NCBI GenBank assembly: GCA_035653295.1
Contig: DASRCB010000078.1
Span: 1 to 34,711 of the forward strand
From: DASRCB01 sp035653295
Lineage (GTDB): Bacteria; Acidobacteriota; Terriglobia; Bryobacterales; Bryobacteraceae
DNA: 34,711 bases
Reading direction: 5' to 3'
Below are positions 7,637 to 16,331 of the stretch, one piece after another. The notes beneath the pieces were generated by a model. The model was not told the origin of the DNA. It worked only from the letters and a program-made list of their open reading frames with translations, and did not search any database. The translations under genes were made by a program, and so were the position numbers. Position 1 is the first letter of the stretch. Each line of letters opens with the position of its first letter.

Positions 7637-8623
7637 ATGCAAAGAGTCTTCTCCGGCATCCAGCCTTCCGGCAATCTGCACATCGGCAACTACCTGGGCG
7701 CCCTCCGCAACTGGGTCCGCATTCAGTACGATTACGACAGCATTTTCTGTATTGTCGATCTGCACGCCGTCACCGTGTACCAGAATCCGGCGGAACTACA
7801 GTCGAAAATCGAGGAGACCGCGGCGCTGTTCCTGGCCTCGGGCATCGACCCGAAGCACTCCACCATCATGGTGCAGTCCTCCGTGCCCGCCCACGCCGAA
7901 CTGGCGTGGATGCTCACCTGCGTGACGCCCGTCGGCTGGCTGGAACGAATGACCCAGTACAAAGCCAAAGCCGCCGCGCAGGAAACCATCGGCGATGGTC
8001 TGCTGCAATACCCGGTGCTTATGGCCGCCGATATCCTGCTTTACCAGGCGGCGATCGTGCCGGTGGGAGAAGATCAGTCGCAGCATCTCGAACTTTGCCG
8101 CGACATCGCCCAGCGCTTCAATTCGCTGTACGGAGAAACGTTCGTGATGCCTGCCACCGCGCTGCCCACGGTCGGCGCGCGCATCATGGGTCTCGACGAA
8201 CCTGACAAGAAGATGAGCAAATCGGCGCCCGGGTCGGGACACGCGATCGGGCTCCTGGACCCGCTCGATCAGGTGCGGAAGAAGATCATGCGCGCGACCA
8301 CCGACTCGCAGCCGGCGGTCGATTTCGAGAACCTTGGCGCCGGCGTGCGCAACCTGCTGAACATCTTCCAGGCCTTTGGCGAGTGGACCGACGAGCAGAT
8401 GCGCGCTCATTTCACAGGCCTGCGATACGGCGATCTTAAGAAACAGGTGGCCGAAATGGTGGTCTCGAAGCTCGAGCCGCTGCAGAAGCGCTATCGCGAG
8501 ATTGTCTCCGAGCCGGGGTATCTGGCCGGAATTCTTGCCCAGGGCGCAGAGCGCGTATCGGCGACAGCGAACGCGACCGTGGAGCTGACCAAACGCCGCA
8601 TGGGCCTCTATACCGTTTCCTGA
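7637..8623 (+). CDS. trpS: Tryptophanyl-tRNA synthetase
   Basis: This class I aminoacyl-tRNA synthetase attaches tryptophan to tRNA-Trp in the cytoplasm. The 328-residue length is normal for bacterial TrpRS. The HIGH-type signature reads HIGN at 15-18 within 'SGNLHIGNYLGALRNW', and KMSKS is intact at 192-196. The DQSQH segment near 146-150, conserved in TrpRS, and the C-terminal anticodon-binding helices are present. ATG 7637 matches the family N-terminus (MQRVFSGIQPSG); an in-frame ATG at 7616 would add seven residues. No strong ribosome binding site is visible. An SDR gene follows after 37 nt and may share the transcript. Confidence 0.97.
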   Translation: MQRVFSGIQPSGNLHIGNYLGALRNWVRIQYDYDSIFCIVDLHAVTVYQNPAELQSKIEETAALFLASGIDPKHSTIMVQSSVPAHAELAWMLTCVTPVGWLERMTQYKAKAAAQETIGDGLLQYPVLMAADILLYQAAIVPVGEDQSQHLELCRDIAQRFNSLYGETFVMPATALPTVGARIMGLDEPDKKMSKSAPGSGHAIGLLDPLDQVRKKIMRATTDSQPAVDFENLGAGVRNLLNIFQAFGEWTDEQMRAHFTGLRYGDLKKQVAEMVVSKLEPLQKRYREIVSEPGYLAGILAQGAERVSATANATVELTKRRMGLYTVS

Positions 8624-8660
8624 CGCGCAGCATTCCCTGCCCCGCCCGCATCCAACCGGC

Positions 8661-9455
8661 ATGGATCTTCAGCTCGAAGGAAAACGCGCCCTGGTGACGG
8701 GCTCGACCGCCGGCATTGGGTTTGCCATCGCCGCCGCGCTCGCGAAAGAGGGCGCCGTCGTAACCATAAACGGACGCACACAACAGCGCGTCGACGAAGC
8801 GCTCGGTCAGCTGCGCGCTGCCGGCCATGGCGCCAACGTGAACGGCATTGCGGCCGATATCGGTACGGCAGAGGGAGTCCGTGCAGCCATCGCCGCCCAG
8901 CCCGACCTCGATATCCTGGTCAACAACCTCGGCATCTTCGAGCCGAAGCCCTTCGAGCAGATTCCCGACGAAGACTGGTTCCGTTTCTTCGAGGTCAACG
9001 TCATGAGCGGCGTGCGCCTCAGCCGCCATCATCTCCCGCGGATGAAGGAGCGCAACTGGGGCCGGATCATCTTCATCTCCAGCGAATCGGGCCTTCAGAT
9101 TCCCGCCGAGATGGTGCACTACGGGATGACCAAGACCGCGCAGCTCGCAGTCGCGCGTGGCCTCGCGGAGACCACCGCGGGGACGAACGTGACGGTCAAC
9201 GCAGTGCTGCCCGGTCCGACGGCGTCGGAGGGCGTGGGAGAATTCGTCGACCGTCTGGCCCGGGACCAGAAAACCGACCGCGCCGCGGTGGAACGCGAGT
9301 TCTTCCGCACCGTGCGGCCGACTTCCCTGTTGCAGCGGTTCGAGCGGCCGGAAGAGATTGCCCCCATGGTCACCTTCCTCTGCAGCCCGCTCGCATCCGC
9401 CACAAATGGCGCCGCAGTCCGGGCCGACGGCGGCGTAGTTCGCGCCATCGGTTAG
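8661..9455 (+). CDS. Short-chain dehydrogenase/reductase (SDR family)
   Basis: This is a classical SDR of 264 residues with a Rossmann fold. The cofactor loop is TGSTAGIG at 13-20, followed by NGRT near 37-40, which often favours NADP(H). NNLG occupies 88-91 in place of the common NNAG. The catalytic Ser is at 140/141 and the YxxxK motif is Tyr154-Lys158 (YGMTK). The C-terminus has the usual 'RFERPEEIAPMVTFLCS...ADGG' ending. The substrate is unknown; relatives include 3-oxoacyl-ACP reductases and sugar dehydrogenases. It lies 37 nt after trpS, which suggests co-transcription without a clear functional link. Confidence 0.93.
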   Translation: MDLQLEGKRALVTGSTAGIGFAIAAALAKEGAVVTINGRTQQRVDEALGQLRAAGHGANVNGIAADIGTAEGVRAAIAAQPDLDILVNNLGIFEPKPFEQIPDEDWFRFFEVNVMSGVRLSRHHLPRMKERNWGRIIFISSESGLQIPAEMVHYGMTKTAQLAVARGLAETTAGTNVTVNAVLPGPTASEGVGEFVDRLARDQKTDRAAVEREFFRTVRPTSLLQRFERPEEIAPMVTFLCSPLASATNGAAVRADGGVVRAIG

Positions 9456-9465
9456 CTCATGTGGG

Positions 9466-9475
9466 GCAGGCCTGC
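9466..9475. repeat. Self-complementary decamer, first unit of a palindrome cluster
   Basis: GCAGGCCTGC is a perfect 10-bp palindrome just after the SDR stop, preceded by CATGTGGG. The same lead and core recur at 9548-9564 and 16332-16348, so this looks like a shortened member of a small dispersed family. Confidence 0.55.
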
Positions 9476-9515
9476 GGCTGAAGTTCGTACATTCTCCTGA
9501 AATGCCGATTGTGGT

Positions 9516-9532
9516 GCAAGCCTTGGGCTTGC
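9516..9532. repeat. Palindromic element GCAAGCC-ttg-GGCTTGC
   Basis: This is a perfect 7-bp stem with a 3-base loop. Compared with the neighbouring element at 9548-9564, the third stem pair from the closing end is A-T in place of G-C on both arms. The change is compensated, so pairing is retained. Confidence 0.7.
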
Positions 9533-9547
9533 ACGCCTTCATGGGGG

Positions 9548-9564
9548 GCAGGCCCTCGGCCTGC
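9548..9564. repeat. Palindromic element GCAGGCC-ctc-GGCCTGC
   Basis: This is a perfect 7-bp stem with a 3-base loop. It has the same arms as the element at 16332-16348 and differs only in the loop, which indicates one repeat family in the genome. Confidence 0.72.
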
Positions 9565-9583
9565 GGCGGGCTCCCAGCCCGCC
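9565..9583. repeat. Palindromic element GGCGGGCT-ccc-AGCCCGCC
   Basis: This is a perfect 8-bp stem with a 3-base loop, directly abutting the previous element. It is a third stem variant with compensated changes. It could also act as a transcription terminator stem for the SDR gene, but no T-run follows on either strand. Confidence 0.7.
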
Positions 9584-9673
9584 CTCCGCTCACGAGCTTG
9601 CCGCCGAAAACCGACCGATCGCCCGCCCCCAACCTCCCAATCCGAATCCCAACGCATCTCGTACACCCAACAT

Positions 9674-11194
9674 ATGGATGCGCGGGCTCCTGCTCGTTTC
9701 ACAGCGCTGCTGGCCGCTGCCGCAGCCGTCTTCGCCCACCCCATGGGCAATTTCAGCGTTAACCATTACACGCGGCTGTCTCCGGCGGCCGATGGCGTGG
9801 AGGTCCACTATGTGCTGGATTTCGCCGAGATTCCGACTTTCGAGCTGCTCCGCGCCTGGGACATCGACCGCAACGCCCCCACGGCCGTGCTGCTGGCAAA
9901 AGCGCGCGCTCAGGCGCTGCTCTGGGGCGAGAATCTGGCCATCGGTTCCGATCGGCGCCTGCTGCGGCCGAGACTGCAGCGCGTGACGGCAGCCATCGCC
10001 GACGGCGCAGGGAATCTGCCGATCCTGCGCGTCGACACCTGGTGGCTGGCGCGCTCGGGGGGTGGTCATATCGACTACGAGGATCGGAATTACTCCGAGC
10101 GGGCCGGGTGGAAGGAGATCGTCGTAGCGGCCGGACGCGGCGCCGCGGTGCAGCGCGCCAGCCAGGATGACATCGAGCGCAGCCACGCGCTCACGGCGTA
10201 CCCTCCGGATCCGACCGTCGCTCCTCCGCAGGATTTGCGGGCCTCGTTCGACTGGACGCTCGCGGCTCCCGTAACCGCGCCGCGGAGGCCCGTCATCGCG
10301 CGCATTCCACAGCCGGCCTCCCGGCCCGCGCCTGCATCTCCGGCTGCCATCCAAAAAGCGCCTCCGGCGGGAGCGGTGGTCCGCGGCGATCGCTTATCAC
10401 GGCTCCTCCACGGTCCGATTTCGCCCGCGGTCATTCTGATCGCCATCGGCCTGGCCTTCCTGCTCGGTGCGGCGCACGCGTTCACGCCGGGCCATGGCAA
10501 GACCATGGTTGCGGCGTATTTGGTGGGATCGCGCGGCACCATGCGCCATGCGGCAATCCTCGGCGCCACCGTGACCTTCACCCACACCATCACCGTCTTC
10601 CTGCTGGGCGTGATTACCCTGTTCTTCTTCCGTTACCTGGCGCCGGAGCGCGTGACGGAAGCGCTGGGCGTCATCTCCGGGCTGGCGATCGTGGCCACCG
10701 GCGGCTGCATGCTGCTGAAGCGCCTGCGCAAAACTCACGCGCATCATCATCACCACCACCACGAACATCATCACCACGATCACGAACATCACCACCACGA
10801 TCACGACCATCATCACCATCACGGCCCCCATGCTCACACGCACACTATCGAGGGCGACATCACCCTGGGCAGCCTCCTCGCTCTCGGCGCCAGCGGCGGA
10901 CTCGTGCCTTGTGAGTCAGCGCTGGTATTGCTGCTGAGCGCGATCGCGCTGGGACGCGTCGGTTTTGGACTGATGCTGCTCACAGCTTTCAGTCTGGGTT
11001 TGGCCGTCGTGCTGGTCGCGCTGGGGATGATGGTCCTCTACGCGCGCCATCTGCTTCCGGAGCGCGCGCGGAATTCAGGGTCCGGAATCTTCCGCTGGGG
11101 GCCGGTGGCTTCGGCCGCCGCGGTTATGATTGTGGGACTGCTGATGACCGGCGTTTCGCTCGGGCTGTTAAAACCGGGCTGGCTGCTGGGGTAA
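9674..11194 (+). CDS. NicO/RcnA-type nickel-cobalt transporter with His-rich loop
   Basis: The 506-residue protein opens with a signal-like segment (about 8-22) and an extracytoplasmic domain (about 25-240) ending in a Pro/Ala-rich linker. The transporter half follows, with about six membrane helices: 251-269, 293-319, 328-346, 397-425, 431-457 and 478-500. The family signature is HAFTPGHGKTMVAAYLVGSRGT at 268-289, with THT at 303-305; these residues bind Ni2+/Co2+ in the NicO family. Residues 355-391 form a cytoplasmic or loop segment of about 37 residues with more than 20 His, comparable to the His-rich loop of the RcnA efflux pump. Efflux is therefore as likely as uptake. ATG 9674 is chosen because the protein then begins directly before the signal segment. 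It stands alone; no nickel enzyme lies nearby. Confidence 0.9.
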   Translation: MDARAPARFTALLAAAAAVFAHPMGNFSVNHYTRLSPAADGVEVHYVLDFAEIPTFELLRAWDIDRNAPTAVLLAKARAQALLWGENLAIGSDRRLLRPRLQRVTAAIADGAGNLPILRVDTWWLARSGGGHIDYEDRNYSERAGWKEIVVAAGRGAAVQRASQDDIERSHALTAYPPDPTVAPPQDLRASFDWTLAAPVTAPRRPVIARIPQPASRPAPASPAAIQKAPPAGAVVRGDRLSRLLHGPISPAVILIAIGLAFLLGAAHAFTPGHGKTMVAAYLVGSRGTMRHAAILGATVTFTHTITVFLLGVITLFFFRYLAPERVTEALGVISGLAIVATGGCMLLKRLRKTHAHHHHHHHEHHHHDHEHHHHDHDHHHHHGPHAHTHTIEGDITLGSLLALGASGGLVPCESALVLLLSAIALGRVGFGLMLLTAFSLGLAVVLVALGMMVLYARHLLPERARNSGSGIFRWGPVASAAAVMIVGLLMTGVSLGLLKPGWLLG

Positions 11195-11210
11195 CTGCCT
11201 CCACGCGACA

Positions 11211-12068
11211 TCAGCTCGCCGCGGCGAAGCGGGACAGCTTCTTAACCACGTCGGCGCGAAATTCATCGATAAACCCGGTGACATACTCCACTGGGTTCAG
11301 GCCGGGGTCGGCCACCAGCGGCGTGAGATCCATGGCGAAGCTGAGCGCGCTTTCGACGTCAGTCGCGTGCGAGGCGTAGTAGGTCGCATTCGCCAGGCGC
11401 CTGCCGGCGGTGGCCAGATCGTACCGCTTCCCTCCGGTCACCTGCGAATCGAAGACGCCGACCAGCGCCGCCGCGACATTATCGCGCGAGGAGACCGGCA
11501 GCGCCTGCTTTTTGTCGTCGCCGAGCCAGTCCAGATTCCGCCAGACCTCACAGCCGTAAACCTTCTTCGGCCGATCGGCCGCGGGCAGCCGGCGCAGCGC
11601 CGCGAGACAATGCATGGCCACGCCCACGTGCGTATCGTGCTTGTCAGCGAGGTTGTGCAGGTACACGAACTCGGCCCTGCACGCTGCGAAAATCTTCTCC
11701 AGTTCCGCGGTGACAGCGCCGTTCTTCGGATCCTTCACGGCGGCGCTGGGATACCCCAGCTGAAGCTGGCACGAGTAATCGCCGACATAAGCGGCCTTGC
11801 GTTGCTCGCGCACGCGCACCTGCTTCATTTCTTCGTCGGTATAGCGCTCGTAGATGCCCGCGCGCGGGCTGCCGGCGCCGTCCGTGACCACGACGCCGGT
11901 AAACCATTTGTCCGGCTGACCAAAGCATTCGGCGATGCCGTGGTAGGCCATGATTTCTATATCGTCCTGATGCGCTGTCACGCAAAGATGCGTGGTGCGG
12001 GCCAGCGCGGCGTCAACATCGGCGCCGTCGGGAACGAAGATGTCTGCGTTCGAGTTATTCAGTTTCAT
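11211..12068 (-). CDS. PIG-L / LmbE family deacetylase
   Basis: The 285-residue protein carries the zinc-binding AHxDD motif as AHQDD at 32-36, with a further His in 'DTHVGVAMH'. PIG-L enzymes remove the N-acetyl group from GlcNAc-containing molecules such as GlcNAc-inositol, bacillithiol and mycothiol precursors, or free GlcNAc derivatives. ATG 12068 overlaps the stop of the upstream kinase-like gene as ATGA, so translation is coupled; longer in-frame openings upstream lie inside that gene. It is the last gene of the eight-gene operon. With a hexosaminidase and an amino-sugar-type SIS enzyme upstream, deacetylation of a released N-acetylhexosamine, perhaps after phosphorylation, is the likely step. 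The substrate is inferred from context only. Confidence 0.88.
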   Translation of the reverse strand: MKLNNSNADIFVPDGADVDAALARTTHLCVTAHQDDIEIMAYHGIAECFGQPDKWFTGVVVTDGAGSPRAGIYERYTDEEMKQVRVREQRKAAYVGDYSCQLQLGYPSAAVKDPKNGAVTAELEKIFAACRAEFVYLHNLADKHDTHVGVAMHCLAALRRLPAADRPKKVYGCEVWRNLDWLGDDKKQALPVSSRDNVAAALVGVFDSQVTGGKRYDLATAGRRLANATYYASHATDVESALSFAMDLTPLVADPGLNPVEYVTGFIDEFRADVVKKLSRFAAAS

Positions 12069-13450
12069 GATCTTATGCGCGGCAGTGTCGCCGCGGCGGC
12101 AGCTTGTCCGTGACGCTTGTCCTGCTCGCCGGGAAGCTGGAGCTTCACGCGCGCGGCAAGCCCGGGGAAATCGTTTTCCAGCACGCGCCGCGCCGTGTCC
12201 AGGATCACGTTCCCGCCTTCGCCGGTCGTGACCCGTCCCATCACCAGCACGTGCCGCAGGTCGTAGAAATCGGCGTAGTGCGCCACTCCATATCCGAAAT
12301 ACACGCCAATTGTTTCGTAAATCCGATGCGCGCGCTCGTCGCCCGCCGCCATCAGCTCCTGCGTGCGCAGAAGCCGCTCGGCGAACGGCATATCGTGCGG
12401 AACATCGATGCCCGCCTCGGGAAGCAGCCGCGCCACCGCCTGCTGCGAAAAATACTGCGCGCCCACGCCGCCGTCGCCGGACCATTCGTCCACGGGCGCG
12501 TCCACGGCGTAGTCTATGGGCGCGAACGCGAGCTCATTCAACCAATCGGTGATGTTGCCCTCGGGCGTCACATAGCCGCCTGCCTGGCTGGTGCCCATGG
12601 ACAGACCCAGCACGGCGTTATCGTTCAGCGCCATGGAGCCGGCCAGCGCGGCGACATCGCCGTCGTTCACCACCACGAACGGCACGCCGCCCCAGGCCTC
12701 CTGCAGGCGGAAGAAGATCCGGCGGATGTGCTTATCGAACTGTTCCGCGCTAAGGCCGCGAAAAATGGAGGCGACCCGCACCTCGTTGTCCACATAGACG
12801 CCTGCCGCGCTCCCGCCGACCGCGTCGACGCGAGGCAGATGCGCTGCCGCCCGGCGCAGCGAATCGTCGATGCCCCGGTAATGATACTCGGGATCGGTCT
12901 CGAAATAAGGGTTCCAGACCACCTCTTCACTGAACACGACCTCGCCGTCCATCATGGCGGCGCATTTGCGATCGCTGCCGCCGAGGTCGAACCCAATGCG
13001 ACAGCCGTCGCGATGGCGCCCAAGCGGATTCGCGCTCTCACGCTGCTCGGGGCGTTTGTCGTATGCAACCCAGCGAATCTCGAACGGCGCCCGGTAGACG
13101 CGCTCGCCCATGAATTCGTAATCGAACGCGCGCCGCCCCTCGGGAGCGTAAACCCCGGCCAGCCAGCACGCCACCTCGCCGTTGCCCGCCACCGTCACCC
13201 GATTCCCGCCCTTTTGCCAAAGCAGGAATTTCAGCAGGCGCTCGACATACGTCCAGTTCAGCTCGCGGTTCTCGGGCGTGTGCGGAAGGATGCGCGTATC
13301 GAAGAACGACACGTTCCCATTCGGCCGCTCCAGAGCGATGGCCAGCGGCTCTCCCCCATCGCCGGCCCGCTCGCGGTACGCGCGATTCCAGAGCGCGGCG
13401 GGAACAAAGCCCGGATGCAGCGGCGGAGTGATCGATGGCCTGATTTGCAC
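12065..13450 (-). CDS. ROK-like sugar kinase with N-terminal extension
   Basis: The 461-residue protein belongs to the ASKHA (actin-like ATPase) superfamily. The phosphate-1 motif is GFDLGGSDRKC at 153-163, the probable catalytic Asp lies in VNDGDVAA at 261-268, and a phosphate-2-like GLSMGTSQAGG is at 282-292. Two things are odd. About 150 residues precede the kinase core, where ROK kinases normally start directly. The Cys-rich zinc motif of ROK proteins (CxCGxxGCxE) is absent, since only three Cys are present. No helix-turn-helix is seen, so it is not a NagC-type repressor. It starts 4 nt after the hexosaminidase stop and overlaps the deacetylase start. Phosphorylation of GlcNAc or another amino sugar is the likely role, inferred from position. 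Confidence 0.82.
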   Translation of the reverse strand: MQIRPSITPPLHPGFVPAALWNRAYRERAGDGGEPLAIALERPNGNVSFFDTRILPHTPENRELNWTYVERLLKFLLWQKGGNRVTVAGNGEVACWLAGVYAPEGRRAFDYEFMGERVYRAPFEIRWVAYDKRPEQRESANPLGRHRDGCRIGFDLGGSDRKCAAMMDGEVVFSEEVVWNPYFETDPEYHYRGIDDSLRRAAAHLPRVDAVGGSAAGVYVDNEVRVASIFRGLSAEQFDKHIRRIFFRLQEAWGGVPFVVVNDGDVAALAGSMALNDNAVLGLSMGTSQAGGYVTPEGNITDWLNELAFAPIDYAVDAPVDEWSGDGGVGAQYFSQQAVARLLPEAGIDVPHDMPFAERLLRTQELMAAGDERAHRIYETIGVYFGYGVAHYADFYDLRHVLVMGRVTTGEGGNVILDTARRVLENDFPGLAARVKLQLPGEQDKRHGQAAAAATLPRIRS

Positions 13451-13454
13451 GGTT

Positions 13455-15041
13455 CTAATGTATCGCTAAGCCGGGAATACTGACCGGGAGTCGGCCCGTG
13501 AATGGAATTTTTCCGAACAGCGCATCCGCCAGCGCGTCCATCGAGGGCGGCAGGATGCTGTACGTGCATGCGTATGTCTTCACGCCCGGATAAGCGGCCA
13601 GGTCATACGGCATGCGCAGCGCAACGGCAACGACCCGCGTTCCGCGCTCGATCAGCGCATTCACCAGATCGGCCTGGCCGGAGCCCGCCGCGGCATTGAT
13701 CGTCCCGACAATGACGATATCGCACCCCGCGAGCCGATCGGCGACAGCGCGCACGCCGGCGGCATCCGGATTCATCCCGATCATGATCTCCTCCATCCCA
13801 GCGTGATGCCGACGGACTGCCGCCGCAAGCTGCGGGATGAGGTACGACGACGTGTCCGCGGGGGTCAGATCTTCGGGCTGCGGAACGACAACCGCAATCC
13901 GCGCGTCCGCCGCCAGCCGAAGCGGCAGCAGCCGGCCCTCGTTGCGCACCAGTGTGACCGATTTGCGCGCAACCTCGGCGGCGAGCGCCTGATGCTCCGT
14001 ACAGCACACCACCGCCAGCTCCGGCTGCTTCTGCCGCGCCAGCCACTTCTTCAATGCCAGCACGCGGGCAGCGGCAGCCTGCATCTCTTCAAGGGACATC
14101 AACCCGCGCCGGGCCGCCTGCACCGACGTTGCGTACGCGGGCTCGAGCTTCGACAGGTCGTGGTTGAACAACAGCAGGTCGGCGCCCGCGGCCAGAGCGG
14201 CCAGCGAGTCGCCGATGTAGCCCGGCCCCTGTTCCATGGCGTTCATGTCCATCGCGTCGGTCACCACCACGCCTGCGAATCCGAGCCGCTTGCGCAGCAG
14301 CCCCTTCAGAATCTGCGGTGAGAGCGTGGCGGGAGTATCGCAGCCGCCGTTCAGCGCCGGCAGAACGATGTGCGCGGTCATGACCAACCGGACGCCCGCC
14401 TCGATGGCAGCCTGAAACGGAGGAAGCTCGACCCGACGGATGCGCTTCAGGTCGTGTGTCAGAACCGGCGCGGCATGATGCGAATCGCTGCCCGTATCGC
14501 CGTGACCCGGGAAGTGCTTCGCCGTGGCCGCGACGCCCGCCGATTGCAGGCCTTTGACCATCGCAGCGGCGAGCCGCCCCACCAGCGCCGGATCCTCGCC
14601 GAACGAGCGCGTGCCCACCACCGGGTTGCGCGGGTTGACGTTCACATCGCACACCGGCGCGAAATCGACGTTGATGCCAACGGCCGCCGCCTCACGGCCG
14701 AGCGCGCGCCCCACGCGATACGCCAGCTTCTCCGACCGCGTGGCGCCCAGCGCCAGGTTGCCGGGGAACGGAGTCGCGTCGCCGATGGCCATCAGCTGCC
14801 CGCCTTCCTGATCGGCGGCGATCAGCAGCGGCGGCTGTCCGCTGTCCGCGGCGGCTTTCTGCAGCTCCGCCGTCAGCCCGCGAAGCTCGGCCAGCGTGCC
14901 CATGTTTTTCGCGCGGAATAACACCACGCCGCCAACATGCTGCCGCCGGAGCGCCGCGACGAGCGCCTCCGGCAGCCGGTCTTTCCCTTTGAAGCTGAGC
15001 AGGAACCGCTGTCCCGCCGCTTGTTCCAGTGTGAGGGCCAT
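13455..15041 (-). CDS. nagZ: Glycoside hydrolase family 3 beta-N-acetylhexosaminidase (NagZ-like)
   Basis: The 528-residue protein has a GH3 barrel (about 1-335) and a second alpha/beta domain (about 350-528), as in the two-domain NagZ of Gram-positive bacteria. Key motifs are AADQEGG at 75-81, DFAPVCDVN at 126-134, KHFPGHGDT at 175-183, the NagZ-type Asp-His dyad Asp186/His188 in SDSHH, and the nucleophile Asp262 in VVTDAMDMNAM. The dyad replaces the usual acid/base and separates N-acetylhexosaminidases from other GH3 enzymes. No signal peptide is seen from ATG 15041, so it should act in the cytoplasm on imported GlcNAc-containing oligomers such as muropeptides. It starts 4 nt after the AmpG-like permease stop, matching the AmpG-NagZ order of peptidoglycan recycling. 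Confidence 0.92.
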   Translation of the reverse strand: MALTLEQAAGQRFLLSFKGKDRLPEALVAALRRQHVGGVVLFRAKNMGTLAELRGLTAELQKAAADSGQPPLLIAADQEGGQLMAIGDATPFPGNLALGATRSEKLAYRVGRALGREAAAVGINVDFAPVCDVNVNPRNPVVGTRSFGEDPALVGRLAAAMVKGLQSAGVAATAKHFPGHGDTGSDSHHAAPVLTHDLKRIRRVELPPFQAAIEAGVRLVMTAHIVLPALNGGCDTPATLSPQILKGLLRKRLGFAGVVVTDAMDMNAMEQGPGYIGDSLAALAAGADLLLFNHDLSKLEPAYATSVQAARRGLMSLEEMQAAAARVLALKKWLARQKQPELAVVCCTEHQALAAEVARKSVTLVRNEGRLLPLRLAADARIAVVVPQPEDLTPADTSSYLIPQLAAAVRRHHAGMEEIMIGMNPDAAGVRAVADRLAGCDIVIVGTINAAAGSGQADLVNALIERGTRVVAVALRMPYDLAAYPGVKTYACTYSILPPSMDALADALFGKIPFTGRLPVSIPGLAIH

Positions 15042-15045
15042 GAGT

Positions 15046-16326
15046 TTACGCTTCGGCGGTTTGCACCGCCGGCTGCGAAGCCGTCTCTTTGTGGATGGGG
15101 ATGAACTTCGCCAGCAGCACCGCCGGCAGCGCCGACACCACCACCCACACAAAAAAGCTGCGGTATCCGAGCGCCACTTCGATCTTGCCGCTCACCAGAC
15201 CGGGCACGATCAGCCCGAGGTTCATCAGCGCCGTGGCGAAGGCGTAATGCGCGGTCTGGTATTTGCCCGGCGCGATCTCCTGCATCATGAGCAGAATCAC
15301 GCCCACGAAACCGAACCCGTACCCAAGGGCATCGATGCTCAGCGCCACCGCGATCGCGATAAAATTCGTCGGCGCGGCCATGCTCAGATAAACCCACGCG
15401 AGCAGGCGGAAGTTCATCGCGCAGACGAGCGTAAGCATGGCCCGCCGCAGACCCAGCCACGAAGTGAAATAGCCGCCCAGCACGCTGCCCCCGATGAATG
15501 CGACGGTGGCTACGGTGTTGTACATGCCGACCTGGTCGGTTGGCAGACCGAGGCCGCCGTGGGCGCGGCCGGCGAGCATGAACAGCGGGCCGATCTTCAG
15601 CACCTGCCCTTCGCCCATTCGGTAAAGAAAGATGAACAGCATGAAGACCCAGATGTGCGGCTTGCGAAAGAAGCTGACCACCACATCTCGGAAGGTGGCG
15701 CTCATCTGCGCCAGCGTTTCGGAGTGCCGCGACTCGCCGCCCGTTGGCAGCACGCGCGCGTGCCAGCCGCTGAGGGCCATCATGATGCCGCCCATCGCGG
15801 CGAAGATCGCCATCCATGCGTGAGGCACGTCCATGCGGAATTCCAGATAGCCGGCCAGAATGATGAGTCCGCCCTGGGAGAAAAACCGCGCCACGTTGTA
15901 GAACCCGCCCTGCCATCCTGCGTAGGCCGCCTGCTGCTTCTCCGAAAGGCTGGCGATATACAGCCCGTCGGCGGCGATGTCGTGAGTTGAGGAACAGAAC
16001 GCGACCACCGCGAACAGGGCCAGCGTGAATGCGAAATAGTGCGGCAGCGGAAGAAGCAGGGAAACGCCCGCCAGCGACAGTCCGCCCACCAGTTCCAGCA
16101 GCACGACGAAAAATTTCTTCGTGCGGAACATCTCCAGCAGCGGGCTCCACAGCGGCTTCAGCGACCACGGCAGCAGCAGCCAGCTGGTGTAGAGGGCGTT
16201 GACATCATCGGGCACGCCCATGCGTTTGTAGAGAATTGCCGCGATGAGCGAGACCGCGAAAAACGGCACGCCCTCGGCGAAGTAGAGGGTAGGCACCCAC
16301 AGCGCGGGATGGCTTGGTTTCTTCAT
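15046..16326 (-). CDS. AmpG-like major facilitator permease
   Basis: The 426-residue protein has about 12 predicted membrane segments and opens with 'PTLYFAEGVPFFAVSLIAAILYKRMGV', typical of the PAT/AmpG branch of the MFS. AmpG imports GlcNAc-anhydroMurNAc muropeptides. The 'SSTHDIAADGLYI' segment near 111-123 matches the conserved 'QDiaiDAyr'-type region of AmpG relatives. ATG 16326 follows a 37-nt spacer that contains a palindrome (16332-16348). It stops 4 nt before the NagZ-like gene. Transport of amino-sugar oligomers across the inner membrane is inferred from family and position; a chitobiose or other sugar substrate is equally possible. Confidence 0.87.
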   Translation of the reverse strand: MKKPSHPALWVPTLYFAEGVPFFAVSLIAAILYKRMGVPDDVNALYTSWLLLPWSLKPLWSPLLEMFRTKKFFVVLLELVGGLSLAGVSLLLPLPHYFAFTLALFAVVAFCSSTHDIAADGLYIASLSEKQQAAYAGWQGGFYNVARFFSQGGLIILAGYLEFRMDVPHAWMAIFAAMGGIMMALSGWHARVLPTGGESRHSETLAQMSATFRDVVVSFFRKPHIWVFMLFIFLYRMGEGQVLKIGPLFMLAGRAHGGLGLPTDQVGMYNTVATVAFIGGSVLGGYFTSWLGLRRAMLTLVCAMNFRLLAWVYLSMAAPTNFIAIAVALSIDALGYGFGFVGVILLMMQEIAPGKYQTAHYAFATALMNLGLIVPGLVSGKIEVALGYRSFFVWVVVSALPAVLLAKFIPIHKETASQPAVQTAEA

Positions 16327-16331
16327 GTGAA

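Noticed and set aside
10397..10843. Met/Val-rich frame opposite the NicO His-rich loop
   Set aside because: It is the complement of the His codons (CAC/CAT read as GTG/ATG) and only looks like a membrane protein.
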